This document shows, piece by piece, positions 1 to 6,764 of a stretch of DNA of 64,000 bases (the first letter of the stretch is position 1; each line of letters begins with the position of its first letter). The notes below the pieces were generated by a model. That model ran no database searches and was not told where the DNA came from. It saw nothing but the letters and a program-made list of their open reading frames with translations. Source of the DNA: Marinibactrum halimedae (GTDB taxonomy: Bacteria > Pseudomonadota > Gammaproteobacteria > Pseudomonadales > Cellvibrionaceae). The stretch lies in contig NZ_JAJQVM010000023.1 of NCBI RefSeq assembly GCF_021234875.1, positions 37,772 through 101,771 of the forward strand, in the 5' to 3' direction. The position numbers and the translations under genes are program-made.

Positions 1-393
1 CGCTATCATTCGTTTGCATTTCAACACAGGCTGTCAAAACAAACCCGCCTCATCAGCCAATATATGACAGGCAGTACCGAAATGGGTGATAACTTTGTGT
101 TCGTCGATTATGATGCTTTTTACCTTATGCTCAGCCACCGAATGAACCAGCATAGAGTGAGTCTACGATACGATCGTTTTATAGTGCATGAAGACGACAC
201 CATTCCTGAAGATAATAATGAGAGTAATGGATACGGAATCACACTAGCTTGGCGCTACAACTTTACCAAGCAATGGCAACTGGGCTTAGAACATCACATC
301 AATCGCAATACAGCGGTCAATCGAGAATCATTAAACATCGCTCAAGAGCAACATCAACAACAGAGTCTTTTTGTCGTTCAAATGAAATTTTAA
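1..393 (+). CDS. Outer-membrane beta-barrel (porin-like) protein, C-terminal part only
   Basis: The reading frame is open from base 1 to the TAA at 391-393, so the gene starts left of the window; about 130 residues are visible. They show alternating polar/hydrophobic stretches typical of outer-membrane strands (for example YGITLAWRYNF and WQLGLEHHINR) with acidic loops between them. The protein ends in phenylalanine (VVQMKF), the usual last residue of BAM-inserted beta-barrels. This supports an outer-membrane channel or porin, but substrate and family cannot be told from the fragment. It converges on the subtilase gene at 530, with an inverted repeat between them. Confidence 0.6.
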   Translation, partial: RYHSFAFQHRLSKQTRLISQYMTGSTEMGDNFVFVDYDAFYLMLSHRMNQHRVSLRYDRFIVHEDDTIPEDNNESNGYGITLAWRYNFTKQWQLGLEHHINRNTAVNRESLNIAQEQHQQQSLFVVQMKF

Positions 394-470
394 AAAATAA
401 TAACGCCAAGAAATTAAACTCCATCAGAACCCATCAAGAAAAACGCCATGTATTACGCTATATGTATTAT

Positions 471-502
471 GTTAATAGGCCGTTAAAACACAGCCTATTA
501 AC
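471..502. terminator. Perfect 10-bp inverted repeat between convergent genes
   Basis: GTTAATAGGC at 471-480 pairs exactly with GCCTATTAAC at 493-502 across a 12-base loop. It lies between the 3' ends of the porin-like gene (393, +) and the subtilase gene (530, -). There is no strong T-run on either side, so a bidirectional terminator is the likely role but not proven. Confidence 0.45.
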
Positions 503-529
503 TCCCCTACCATTTTCCCCTACCGCTTG

Positions 530-2242
530 TTACTGCATGACATAATAATACGGTGGCACTCCTTGCTGAGCCACACTGTTGGACATTTTGGGAGGGGGAG
601 AAGCACCGTTGGATTTGGTGGTTTTCTCTGGCGTCGGAATGAGCAGTGGCGCCACCGTTTGTAAATTTGGTAAACCAAACCCTGAGCGCTCCGAGCCAAA
701 TTGCAAAGGGCAAGATGTTTCACACAACATATTAAATAACGCTCTTACACGATTGTAATCACGCGCCTTACATTCATTTTTAAATATAGGGTGATGAGCC
801 AATAAGAGCCCTGCCAAGCCAGTAATATGCGGGGCAGACATAGAGGTACCCGAGTCAGGAAAATACGTATTATCTGGCCCGGTAGACACAATTGACACAC
901 CCGGTGCAGACACATTCACTTGTGGGCCAAATGAAGTAAAACGAGGTGAAAAAATGCCGGTTGTTGTCATTAATTCAGGATTGACTTGTGAAGCATCCCA
1001 CGTGTTTTCTCGCACTTCTGTTGTGGCACCAATAGCAGACACAGCCAGTGTATTGGCAGAATTTGCGGGGAATTGTACAGGCCCACCACTATTACCTGCG
1101 GCAACGACCATCGCTACACCCGACATGGAGGCCTCTTCAATATGCTGCTCCACAATCGGTGACACATTGGGTGTACCCAAACTTAAATTGGCCACATCCA
1201 CATTTTCTTCCATACAAATTTTGATGGCTTCCACCAACGCCGAGGTAGTACCACCGGGGAAAACTTTAACAACAATGATCTCCGCTTCCGGGCAAAAACC
1301 ACGCAATTGCCCATTTTCTCCATTCGCGGTAATCATGCCCGCCACATGAGTCCCATGACCAATGGTATCAACGTTCCAGACTTTCACATCATCGGAACCG
1401 GTAACGTTGTAACCTCTTGTGACGTGGTTTAATAATTCATGAGTACCCAAACCAGAATCGATAATGGCAATTTTGACGCCTTTACCGGTTAATCGAGATT
1501 CTTGATCGGCCAACCCCATTAATTTTTGACCCCAACCATAACGAAAGTCATTAGGGAAACCGGGAATAGTCTCTGCCAAGGAGCTTAATCGAATAACGTT
1601 CACAGAATCTTTGGTTAAGGCGGGATTATCCACATATACATCCCAATACATGGTTTTTGCTTTAGCAAATACGGTATCAATGTGGGAGTTTGGCATGGTT
1701 TTTAGAGAGAGCTTCGCCATCCCTTTACTGTTTGTAGAACCACTCGCCATAGTGCCAGCAGAAGAAATTTGAATTTCCACTCCCGTCAAAGGAATGTCTC
1801 CTTCGCCTAACACCAGAAATTCATAAGTAATTTGCGTCGCCACTTTGGCGAGAGAATAACGCCTTGCTGGAATTTGTGCTTGCACGCCAACACTGTCCAT
1901 ATAATCCAATGTTTGCTCTTCTTCTACATGGATGTGAGGCGGGAGATTACTTAAAAGAGAAGCGCAATCGTCTGTTCCCATCTCCACCACATGCACTTCT
2001 TTCGTTTCATTAGGGGAAATAGACTGGGGCGAAAATGTGGTATTCGGTTTAATGGTTTTCACGATATTGGCATTCGGAATAGTTTCAACAAACCGCTTTA
2101 ATTCATGAGATTGAAGCGGTTGAATGCCAGATTGCAAAGCAAAATTGCCGCGCTTGGATGCCACTAAATAACGTTTTTTATTTTTAGGCGCAAACAACAC
2201 ATTTTGATTATTTGCTTCTGGGGGGGAGTTGTCATTTTTCAT
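530..2242 (-). CDS. Subtilisin-like serine protease (peptidase S8) without signal peptide
   Basis: A 570-residue subtilase. The triad is clear: Asp262 in AIIDSG, His296 in GHGTHVAG, Ser467 in GTSMSAPH, with the oxyanion Asn384 in AAGNSGG. Residues about 24-115 resemble an I9-type propeptide (RYLVASKRG ... VHVVEM ... VEEEQTLDYM), about 130-220 look like an Ig-like beta domain, and about 250-530 are the catalytic domain; the tail from 535 is low complexity and ends PPYYYVMQ. The ATG at 2242 has GGAGA eight bases upstream. The N-terminus is polar, with no Sec signal, so the enzyme is either intracellular or exported by another route. It lies 80 bp downstream of the repeat-protein gene in the same direction, probably as one transcript, so that protein is the obvious candidate substrate (inference). 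Confidence 0.9.
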   Translation of the reverse strand: MKNDNSPPEANNQNVLFAPKNKKRYLVASKRGNFALQSGIQPLQSHELKRFVETIPNANIVKTIKPNTTFSPQSISPNETKEVHVVEMGTDDCASLLSNLPPHIHVEEEQTLDYMDSVGVQAQIPARRYSLAKVATQITYEFLVLGEGDIPLTGVEIQISSAGTMASGSTNSKGMAKLSLKTMPNSHIDTVFAKAKTMYWDVYVDNPALTKDSVNVIRLSSLAETIPGFPNDFRYGWGQKLMGLADQESRLTGKGVKIAIIDSGLGTHELLNHVTRGYNVTGSDDVKVWNVDTIGHGTHVAGMITANGENGQLRGFCPEAEIIVVKVFPGGTTSALVEAIKICMEENVDVANLSLGTPNVSPIVEQHIEEASMSGVAMVVAAGNSGGPVQFPANSANTLAVSAIGATTEVRENTWDASQVNPELMTTTGIFSPRFTSFGPQVNVSAPGVSIVSTGPDNTYFPDSGTSMSAPHITGLAGLLLAHHPIFKNECKARDYNRVRALFNMLCETSCPLQFGSERSGFGLPNLQTVAPLLIPTPEKTTKSNGASPPPKMSNSVAQQGVPPYYYVMQ

Positions 2243-2322
2243 GAGCGATCTCCAAATTTATTGTGCAGGTCAGTAGAAAAGCACTGCCAGCCATTGCGGC
2301 TGACAGCAGAAATACGCCCAAG

Positions 2323-3705
2323 CTAGGCGTTATAGGCATAGGTTGGTTGTGCAGAGAAAGGCAAAATTTGCTGCGCAAGATGTCCTGCCGTTTTGCCCAC
2401 TTGAGCACCTAACTCTTGGTTACCCAAATAATTACCAATGAAGGAGCCCACAGGTTGACCGATCTGATTCATCAAATCGCCTATCGCCCCTTGTGGCGCA
2501 AATTGAGGTCCTGCTCCAAATGGCAATAAATGCCCTAACTGGCCGGCCATTTGACCTGCAACTGGTGCAAATGAGCTAATGGCATTACCGATGGCACCTT
2601 GTGGCGCAAATTGTGGGCCTGCACCGAAAGGCAATAAGTGCCCTAGCTGACCCGCCAACTGACTGGCAACCGGCGCAATACTGCTGATGGCATTACCTAC
2701 CGCACCTTGTGGCGCAAATTGTGGGCCTGCACCGAAAGGCAATAAGTGCCCTAACTGACCCGCCAACTGACCGGCAACCGGCGCAATACTACTGATCGCA
2801 TTACCCACGGCACCTTGAGGTGCAAACTGAGGGCCGGCACTGAAAGGCAGTAAATGCCCTAACTGGCCCGCCAACTGACCGGCAACCGGCGCAATAGTGC
2901 CGATTGCATTACCCACGGCACCTTGAGGTGCAAACTGAGGGCCGGCACTGAAAGGCAGTAAATGCCCTAACTGGCCCGCCAACTGACCGGCAACCGGAGC
3001 AATAGTGCCGATTGCATTACCCACGGCACCTTGAGGTGCAAACTGAGGGCCGGCACTGAAAGGCAGTAAATGCCCTAACTGGCCCGCCAACTGACCGGCA
3101 ACCGGAGCAATAGTGCCGATTGCATTACCGACAGCACCTTGAGGCACAAACTGAGGGCCGGCACTGAAAGGCAGTAAATGCCCTAACTGGCCCGCCAACT
3201 GACCTGCAACCGGAGCAATAGTGCCGATAGCATTACCGACAGCACCTTGAGGCACAAACTGAGGGCCGGCACTGAAAGGCAGTAAATGCCCTAACTGGCC
3301 CGCCAACTGACCTGCAACCGGAGCAATAGTGCCGATCGCATTACCAACAGCGCCTTGAGGCACAAACTGAGGGCCGGCACTGAAAGGCAGTAAATGCCCT
3401 AACTGGCCCGCCAACTGACCTGCAACCGGAGCAATAGTGCTGATCACATTACCAACAGCACCTTGTGGCACAAATTGAGGACCGGCACTGAAAGGAAGAA
3501 GTCTGGCTAATTGTCCTGCTGCAGACCCTACTGCACCACCAAGCGCAGTACCAACACCAGGAGCGACAGCAGAACCAATGGCTCCACCTACTGCTGGAGC
3601 AACACTACCAATAATATCGCCGATTGCACCTTGAGGCATAAAATGTGTAATCGGAGCATAAGAAACTTGAGGATTTGCGAAATGTGACGTATTGACATAG
3701 TTCAT
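2323..3705 (-). CDS. Repeat protein: nine near-identical 36-residue Gly/Ala-rich amphipathic repeats
   Basis: 460 residues, function unknown. After a 74-residue head (MNYVNTSHFANPQ ... LARLLPFSA) come nine tandem 36-residue units of the form GPQF(V/A)PQGA(V/I)GN... IAPVAGQLAGQLGHLLPF(S/G)A, then a 62-residue divergent unit ending QPTYAYNA. Every unit has a hydrophobic/Gly segment that could form a membrane-active helix and a Pro-Gln-rich linker. No Sec signal or Cys residue is present. I chose the ATG at 3705 because AAGGG lies just upstream; the in-frame TTG at 3747 has no such site. It sits upstream of a subtilase gene and downstream of a small XRE regulator, all on one strand. Possible roles (inference): a polyprotein precursor cut in the PQG linkers, a pore-forming or surface-active peptide, or a structural assembly protein. 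I cannot name a family. Confidence 0.8.
   Translation of the reverse strand: MNYVNTSHFANPQVSYAPITHFMPQGAIGDIIGSVAPAVGGAIGSAVAPGVGTALGGAVGSAAGQLARLLPFSAGPQFVPQGAVGNVISTIAPVAGQLAGQLGHLLPFSAGPQFVPQGAVGNAIGTIAPVAGQLAGQLGHLLPFSAGPQFVPQGAVGNAIGTIAPVAGQLAGQLGHLLPFSAGPQFVPQGAVGNAIGTIAPVAGQLAGQLGHLLPFSAGPQFAPQGAVGNAIGTIAPVAGQLAGQLGHLLPFSAGPQFAPQGAVGNAIGTIAPVAGQLAGQLGHLLPFSAGPQFAPQGAVGNAISSIAPVAGQLAGQLGHLLPFGAGPQFAPQGAVGNAISSIAPVASQLAGQLGHLLPFGAGPQFAPQGAIGNAISSFAPVAGQMAGQLGHLLPFGAGPQFAPQGAIGDLMNQIGQPVGSFIGNYLGNQELGAQVGKTAGHLAQQILPFSAQPTYAYNA
2512..3483 (-). repeat. Nine tandem 108-bp coding repeats
   Basis: Each 108-bp unit encodes 36 residues starting at GPQF. By sequence the units fall into neighbouring classes: four with FVPQG (5' end of the gene), then five with FAPQG, of which the last three carry ISS in place of IGT and end FGA in place of FSA. 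Neighbouring copies are nearly identical at the DNA level, which indicates recent duplication or gene conversion. Copy number is likely to differ between strains. Confidence 0.95.
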
Positions 3706-3931
3706 AAGCTTAACCCTTTTATGGATTTTTGTTATCAACCTGAACAAGCATCATGGCTTGCTGGCCACAAGAGTATTGTGTTGGGTGCTTAATTTCTAAA
3801 GGTTAAAAGAGTGTGCCACGCACAGGTTCATATCAAAAATTTGCGTTTCATACATAAGTATTACGCTTAACTTTTATGACAACATTGCTACACCTCCACG
3901 ACAAAATAATGCGCTTGACAAACCCTATACA

Positions 3932-4276
3932 TTAACGTTTTAACAATGTTGTTAATAAATTATCGACCTGTGTGGCGCACTGTTCGTCTATTTTTCTCAT
4001 ATTCATAATCACATTAATTTCATTTTCAGAAGCAGAGAAATGTTTATGCTGCAATGTTGTACCTCGACCTAACAACAACCAATCCAATGAAACATCCAAC
4101 TCTTCGCTGATTTTAATGGCATTTGACAGTGAAATATTACCTGTTGTCTGCCAACGAGAAATGGTGCTCTCATCTACATTCAACGACGCCGCAATAGGAG
4201 AATATTTTTTTATGTTTTGGTTTTTCATGACAACGCGAAGGCGTTCGGCGATATTTTTTTTATTCATAGGTGCCAC
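3932..4276 (-). CDS. Small XRE/CI-type helix-turn-helix regulator
   Basis: 114 residues. Residues about 8-72 form an XRE-type HTH: IAERLRVVMKNQNI, then SPIAASLNVDESTISRWQTT as the recognition region and LDVSLDWLLLGRG, the ending typical of phage-CI-like repressor domains. The last 40 residues look like a short helical dimerisation tail. The start is a GTG at 4276 with GAGG four bases upstream; an ATG three codons later (4267) is possible but badly spaced. It lies 226 bp upstream of the repeat-protein gene on the same strand, so it may regulate that gene and the subtilase. Its target is inferred from position only. Confidence 0.75.
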   Translation of the reverse strand: MAPMNKKNIAERLRVVMKNQNIKKYSPIAASLNVDESTISRWQTTGNISLSNAIKISEELDVSLDWLLLGRGTTLQHKHFSASENEINVIMNMRKIDEQCATQVDNLLTTLLKR

Positions 4277-4627
4277 TTTTCCTCATCATGATCGCTTTAA
4301 TTAGACAATTTCTTAAGAAAGAAAATTTTTTTTATGGTTATTTTACATTACTCAAACATACAACCAACACACACAAGCAAGGCAAAAAAATGACGATTTC
4401 ATACTAGGAGAATCTCACCATAACGCATGTATTTTTTTGATACTTAAACGTAAAATCAACGTATAATTAACATCCATCCTGGAGAGATGAAAACTCAATT
4501 CAAAAAAAGCATCGCCAGTCATACCAGTGAAACACAAGTGCTTAGAATACAGACTTGATATAAAAATTCAGGCTTTAAAGTCGCATTAAATTCCTTTTTT
4601 ATTCATCTATTTTATTAAGGATTTGTC
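4277..4627. other. Intergenic region between divergent xre and araC-like genes
   Basis: 351 bp, very AT-rich. It holds a sigma70-like promoter reading right (4437-4467). A 23-codon open frame starts at the ATG at 4487, directly behind GGAGAG, and ends at 4558. The spacing from the putative SD to that ATG is only about two bases, so translation is doubtful. I see no other feature. Confidence 0.5.
4437..4467 (+). promoter_or_regulatory. Putative sigma70 promoter for the araC-like gene
   Basis: TTGATA at 4437-4442 and a perfect TATAAT at 4462-4467 are 19 bp apart, slightly longer than the ideal 17. It faces the regulator gene at 4628, leaving a 5' leader of about 150 bases. Confidence 0.45.
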
Positions 4628-5062
4628 ATGGCAACACCGGTAGACATCCACCCTACTTCATTCAAAAAATACCTAAGCCCCACTCTGAAGCCCCACCCGC
4701 ATTCTCTCAAAAAAAATCAATCAAAATCCATCAGCCAAAAGGCAATAGATTTTTTACAAAAAAATTTGAATAAGAAATTTACGCTTGATCAGGTAGCACG
4801 TTCTATCGGCACTAACCGCAATACCTTATGCGAAAAATTTAAAAAAGAACAAGGGGAGAGTGTGTATTACTGGTTGAGGAAAAAAAAACTATACAAAGCC
4901 ATCGAACTGATGAAAACCACTGAACTCACCATGAAAATTATTGCCCAAATGGTAGGCTATACCTACTATGCCAGCTTTGTATCAGCATTTAAGGCGTATT
5001 TTGGCTTATCGCCAAATGAGTATCGACTTTCCGTCAAACCTTTGCCTTTCCGTAACACCTGA
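4628..5062 (+). CDS. Stand-alone AraC/XylS-type DNA-binding protein
   Basis: 144 residues made almost entirely of an AraC-family C-terminal domain (about 35-140) with two HTH motifs: FTLDQVARSIGTNRNTLCEK and MKIIAQMVGYTYYASFVSAF, then the family signature FGLSPNEYR. There is no sensor domain, only a polar 35-residue leader, so it may act constitutively or be controlled by its level, as for MarA/SoxS-type proteins. AAGGA lies seven bases before the ATG at 4628. It is divergent from the XRE gene; whether it belongs to the repeat-protein/subtilase unit is unknown. Confidence 0.8.
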   Translation: MATPVDIHPTSFKKYLSPTLKPHPHSLKKNQSKSISQKAIDFLQKNLNKKFTLDQVARSIGTNRNTLCEKFKKEQGESVYYWLRKKKLYKAIELMKTTELTMKIIAQMVGYTYYASFVSAFKAYFGLSPNEYRLSVKPLPFRNT

Positions 5063-5157
5063 ACCTTACGCAATCATTTTTTACACAACCACTTTACTTA
5101 ACCGCTTACTTATTATTAATTTGCTTAACAACAATTTGCTTAACAAGGGCGTCTAAG

Positions 5158-5196
5158 AACGTCTTTTAATAAACGCGCCACATTAAGACGTTTTTT
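5158..5196 (+). terminator. Rho-independent terminator after the araC-like gene
   Basis: AACGTCTT (5158-5165) pairs with AAGACGTT (5185-5192) and is followed by a T-run. It is 96 bp after the stop of the + strand gene. Confidence 0.55.
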
Positions 5197-5238
5197 ACTG
5201 GCGACAAATTCAATTTAACATTACTTCAATGCAAACAA

Positions 5239-5271
5239 AAAAGCCCTGCTCACCAAGTCAGCAGGGCTTTT
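5239..5271. terminator. Bidirectional terminator between convergent genes
   Basis: AAAAGCCCTGCT (5239-5250) pairs perfectly with AGCAGGGCTTTT (5260-5271). T-rich flanks on both strands suit termination of the DUF1826 gene (-) and read-through from the left. Confidence 0.85.
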
Positions 5272-5295
5272 AGCTTAAATGAAAACGTTTTCGTA

Positions 5296-5949
5296 TCAAT
5301 AAAAATCTAGTGTCAGTAATAAGCGGCATTGTCCAGAATGCAGTGCCGGAGACCGATGAACAATTCCTGATTGCTCATTCCCCTCCCAACCACTTCCTTT
5401 GAGCAAAGCGACCTCTTGCGAACCCAATTGCTGAATGGCATCCGACGTTGGATAAAGCCCTGACTCCTCGTCTGACAAGCCTTTAGAGCCGCGCCCCAGA
5501 AGACTCCGATTCACATCCGTCTCCTGCAACCACTGCGACCCAGGCCCTCCATAAGTAGACACCATGCGACAAGGAATATTATCCACATGAAATTTAGGGC
5601 ACATGGCTTTACGCAAAGGAGTTAAACGTAACCCCACTTCTTTGACCTCAAACAAGCAACTAAACATGTCAATCAGTAGCTCTAAATCGGCAATAAATTC
5701 GTCTTTATGCTTAAGCTCCGGTAATTCTTGACTTAGAAGAGCTTCGACATCCTCTGTCGGGACAATCTGTTTAATCGCCCAGGCTTCATGTTTTTGACAC
5801 CACTCTTGAGCGTAAGTATCCAAATTAGGGTTAAGAGTTCGCTGCCAAACAGCGAGATTAATGTGGTCCTCATAAACTTGGGTCAACACCTCAGCTGACG
5901 CCCCTAATGCGGGTTGTGCCCACGCTATTTCTGTACATGTTTCACCCAT
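5296..5949 (-). CDS. DUF1826 family protein, probably zinc-responsive
   Basis: 217 residues, recognised as DUF1826 from the C-terminal half: MCPKFHVDNIPCRMV (about 116-130), STYGGPGSQWL, ALLKGSGW, IVHRSPA and RLLLTLDF at the end. The family has no known reaction; in other proteobacteria it is often found among Zur-regulated genes (established association). Here a Zur-type palindrome lies about 150 bp upstream (6101-6117), which supports that. His121-x-Asp123, His198 and a following Arg are arranged like the metal and co-substrate ligands of Fe(II)/2-oxoglutarate oxygenases (my inference). The ATG at 5949 has GAGGG in front. A hexanucleotide repeat at 6013-6071 lies in the probable 5' leader. 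Confidence 0.8.
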   Translation of the reverse strand: MGETCTEIAWAQPALGASAEVLTQVYEDHINLAVWQRTLNPNLDTYAQEWCQKHEAWAIKQIVPTEDVEALLSQELPELKHKDEFIADLELLIDMFSCLFEVKEVGLRLTPLRKAMCPKFHVDNIPCRMVSTYGGPGSQWLQETDVNRSLLGRGSKGLSDEESGLYPTSDAIQQLGSQEVALLKGSGWEGNEQSGIVHRSPALHSGQCRLLLTLDFY

Positions 5950-6012
5950 ATTTATCCCTCAAATGCTCTAGCGTCTTAAACAACGCGCTTTTACAGCGTA
6001 CTCTTTACTCTT

Positions 6013-6071
6013 ACAACTACAACTACAACTACAACTACAACTACAACTACAACTACAACTACAACTACAAC
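6013..6071. repeat. Hexanucleotide microsatellite, about 9.8 x ACAACT
   Basis: Nine uninterrupted ACAACT copies (6013-6066) plus ACAAC. It lies between the Zur-type operator and the DUF1826 start codon, 64 bases from that start, so copy-number change would alter the leader or promoter spacing of that gene. Confidence 0.97.
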
Positions 6072-6100
6072 GCTTCTCTACAGTCTCACAACTCAAAACG

Positions 6101-6117
6101 ATGTTATAACATAACAT
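6101..6117. promoter_or_regulatory. Zur-type operator (zinc uptake regulator box)
   Basis: ATGTTAT-AAC-ATAACAT is a perfect 7-3-7 palindrome and matches the core of the known gammaproteobacterial Zur consensus (ATGTTATANTATAACAT) at all but the central spacer bases. It lies upstream of DUF1826, a family repeatedly linked to zinc limitation. It could also serve the + strand lipoprotein gene at 6380. Confidence 0.75.
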
Positions 6118-6186
6118 TAGGTAACAAGAAACTACGACACAGAGTCAACTCTCTCACAGAAAACCAAGACTGAAAGCTCATACTAT

Positions 6187-6216
6187 TACCCTGTAAATCG
6201 ATACCCTGTAAATCGA
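6187..6216. repeat. 15-bp direct repeat, two copies
   Basis: TACCCTGTAAATCGA occurs at 6187-6201 and again at 6202-6216 without a mismatch. It is one of many short tandem duplications in the intergenic DNA of this window. Confidence 0.95.
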
Positions 6217-6379
6217 GTCATTATCAGCAGAACGACTGTGAACCGATGAATGTTTTGGCTGTCAGATCACCCTTGTAAGGTATTTTGTTGATTGAACCAT
6301 CGCGAATAAAGCATCAACACGCCCTTGTAAAAACAACCCTTAAATTCCAATCATTGAACAAACAGGACAATAACAACCC

Positions 6380-6700
6380 ATGACTCCACGGATAAACACT
6401 GCTATAAACGATAAAAAACTCATACCAGCAGTATTTATAACTATTGCGACTATCTGGCTCCAAAGCTGCGTTGTGCTACCCAAAAGTGATAATGCTCATC
6501 AAGCCAAATGTGAGATTTCCAGTGACAGAAAAACATTGCGCGTCGTTAATCTTGTTGAAGAAACCAACTCGTTTTATTCCATTGAAGGGGTCATTGCCAC
6601 GCCTATTATTTATCCCACTACGGCAATTCTGTCGGGGACGTATGTCGCGGTAAATAACATATATCATCTGGGAGAAGAGAAAATTAAATGCTCTAAGTAA
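6380..6700 (+). CDS. Small putative lipoprotein
   Basis: 106 residues. Positions 12-29 (KKLIPAVFITIATIWLQS) form a basic then hydrophobic signal, with a lipobox-like LQSC ending at Cys30; Gln at -2 is less common. The mature part of about 77 residues has a second moderately hydrophobic stretch (VIATPIIYPTTAILSGTYVA), as in small envelope lipoproteins with a glycine/alanine-poor membrane hairpin. I do not recognise a family. It is followed by an 11-bp inverted repeat and converges on the reductase gene. The nearest upstream signal is the Zur-type box, 263 bp away. Confidence 0.6.
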   Translation: MTPRINTAINDKKLIPAVFITIATIWLQSCVVLPKSDNAHQAKCEISSDRKTLRVVNLVEETNSFYSIEGVIATPIIYPTTAILSGTYVAVNNIYHLGEEKIKCSK

Positions 6701-6711
6701 TTAACAACATT

Positions 6712-6749
6712 GAGGAAATACAAAGACAATCTAAACGCTGTATTTCCTC
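6712..6749. terminator. 11-bp inverted repeat between convergent genes
   Basis: GAGGAAATACA (6712-6722) pairs perfectly with TGTATTTCCTC (6739-6749). It lies between the lipoprotein gene (+) and the reductase gene (-). There is no T-run, so the terminator call is tentative. Confidence 0.5.
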
Positions 6750-6764
6750 TGATGCAGAAAATCG

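Larger units (their letters stand above)
5950..6379. other. Regulatory intergenic region upstream of DUF1826
   Basis: 430 bp holding, left to right, the DUF1826 leader, an (ACAACT)n tract, a Zur-type operator and a 15-bp direct repeat (6187-6216). The tract happens to read as Tyr-Asn repeats on the + strand; I do not take that as a gene. Confidence 0.7.

Noticed and set aside
2512..3483. Regular 108-bp repeats as a possible CRISPR array
   Set aside because: Units are contiguous, lack spacers, and stay in frame within one long gene; no cas gene is near.
5239..5271. Inverted repeat as an insertion-sequence end
   Set aside because: It has the GC stem and A/T-runs of a bidirectional terminator between convergent genes and no transposase is present anywhere in the window.
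5907..6173. Frame reading as Tyr-Asn repeats on the + strand
   Set aside because: It is only the translation of the ACAACT microsatellite; it has no ribosome site and overlaps the DUF1826 gene start.
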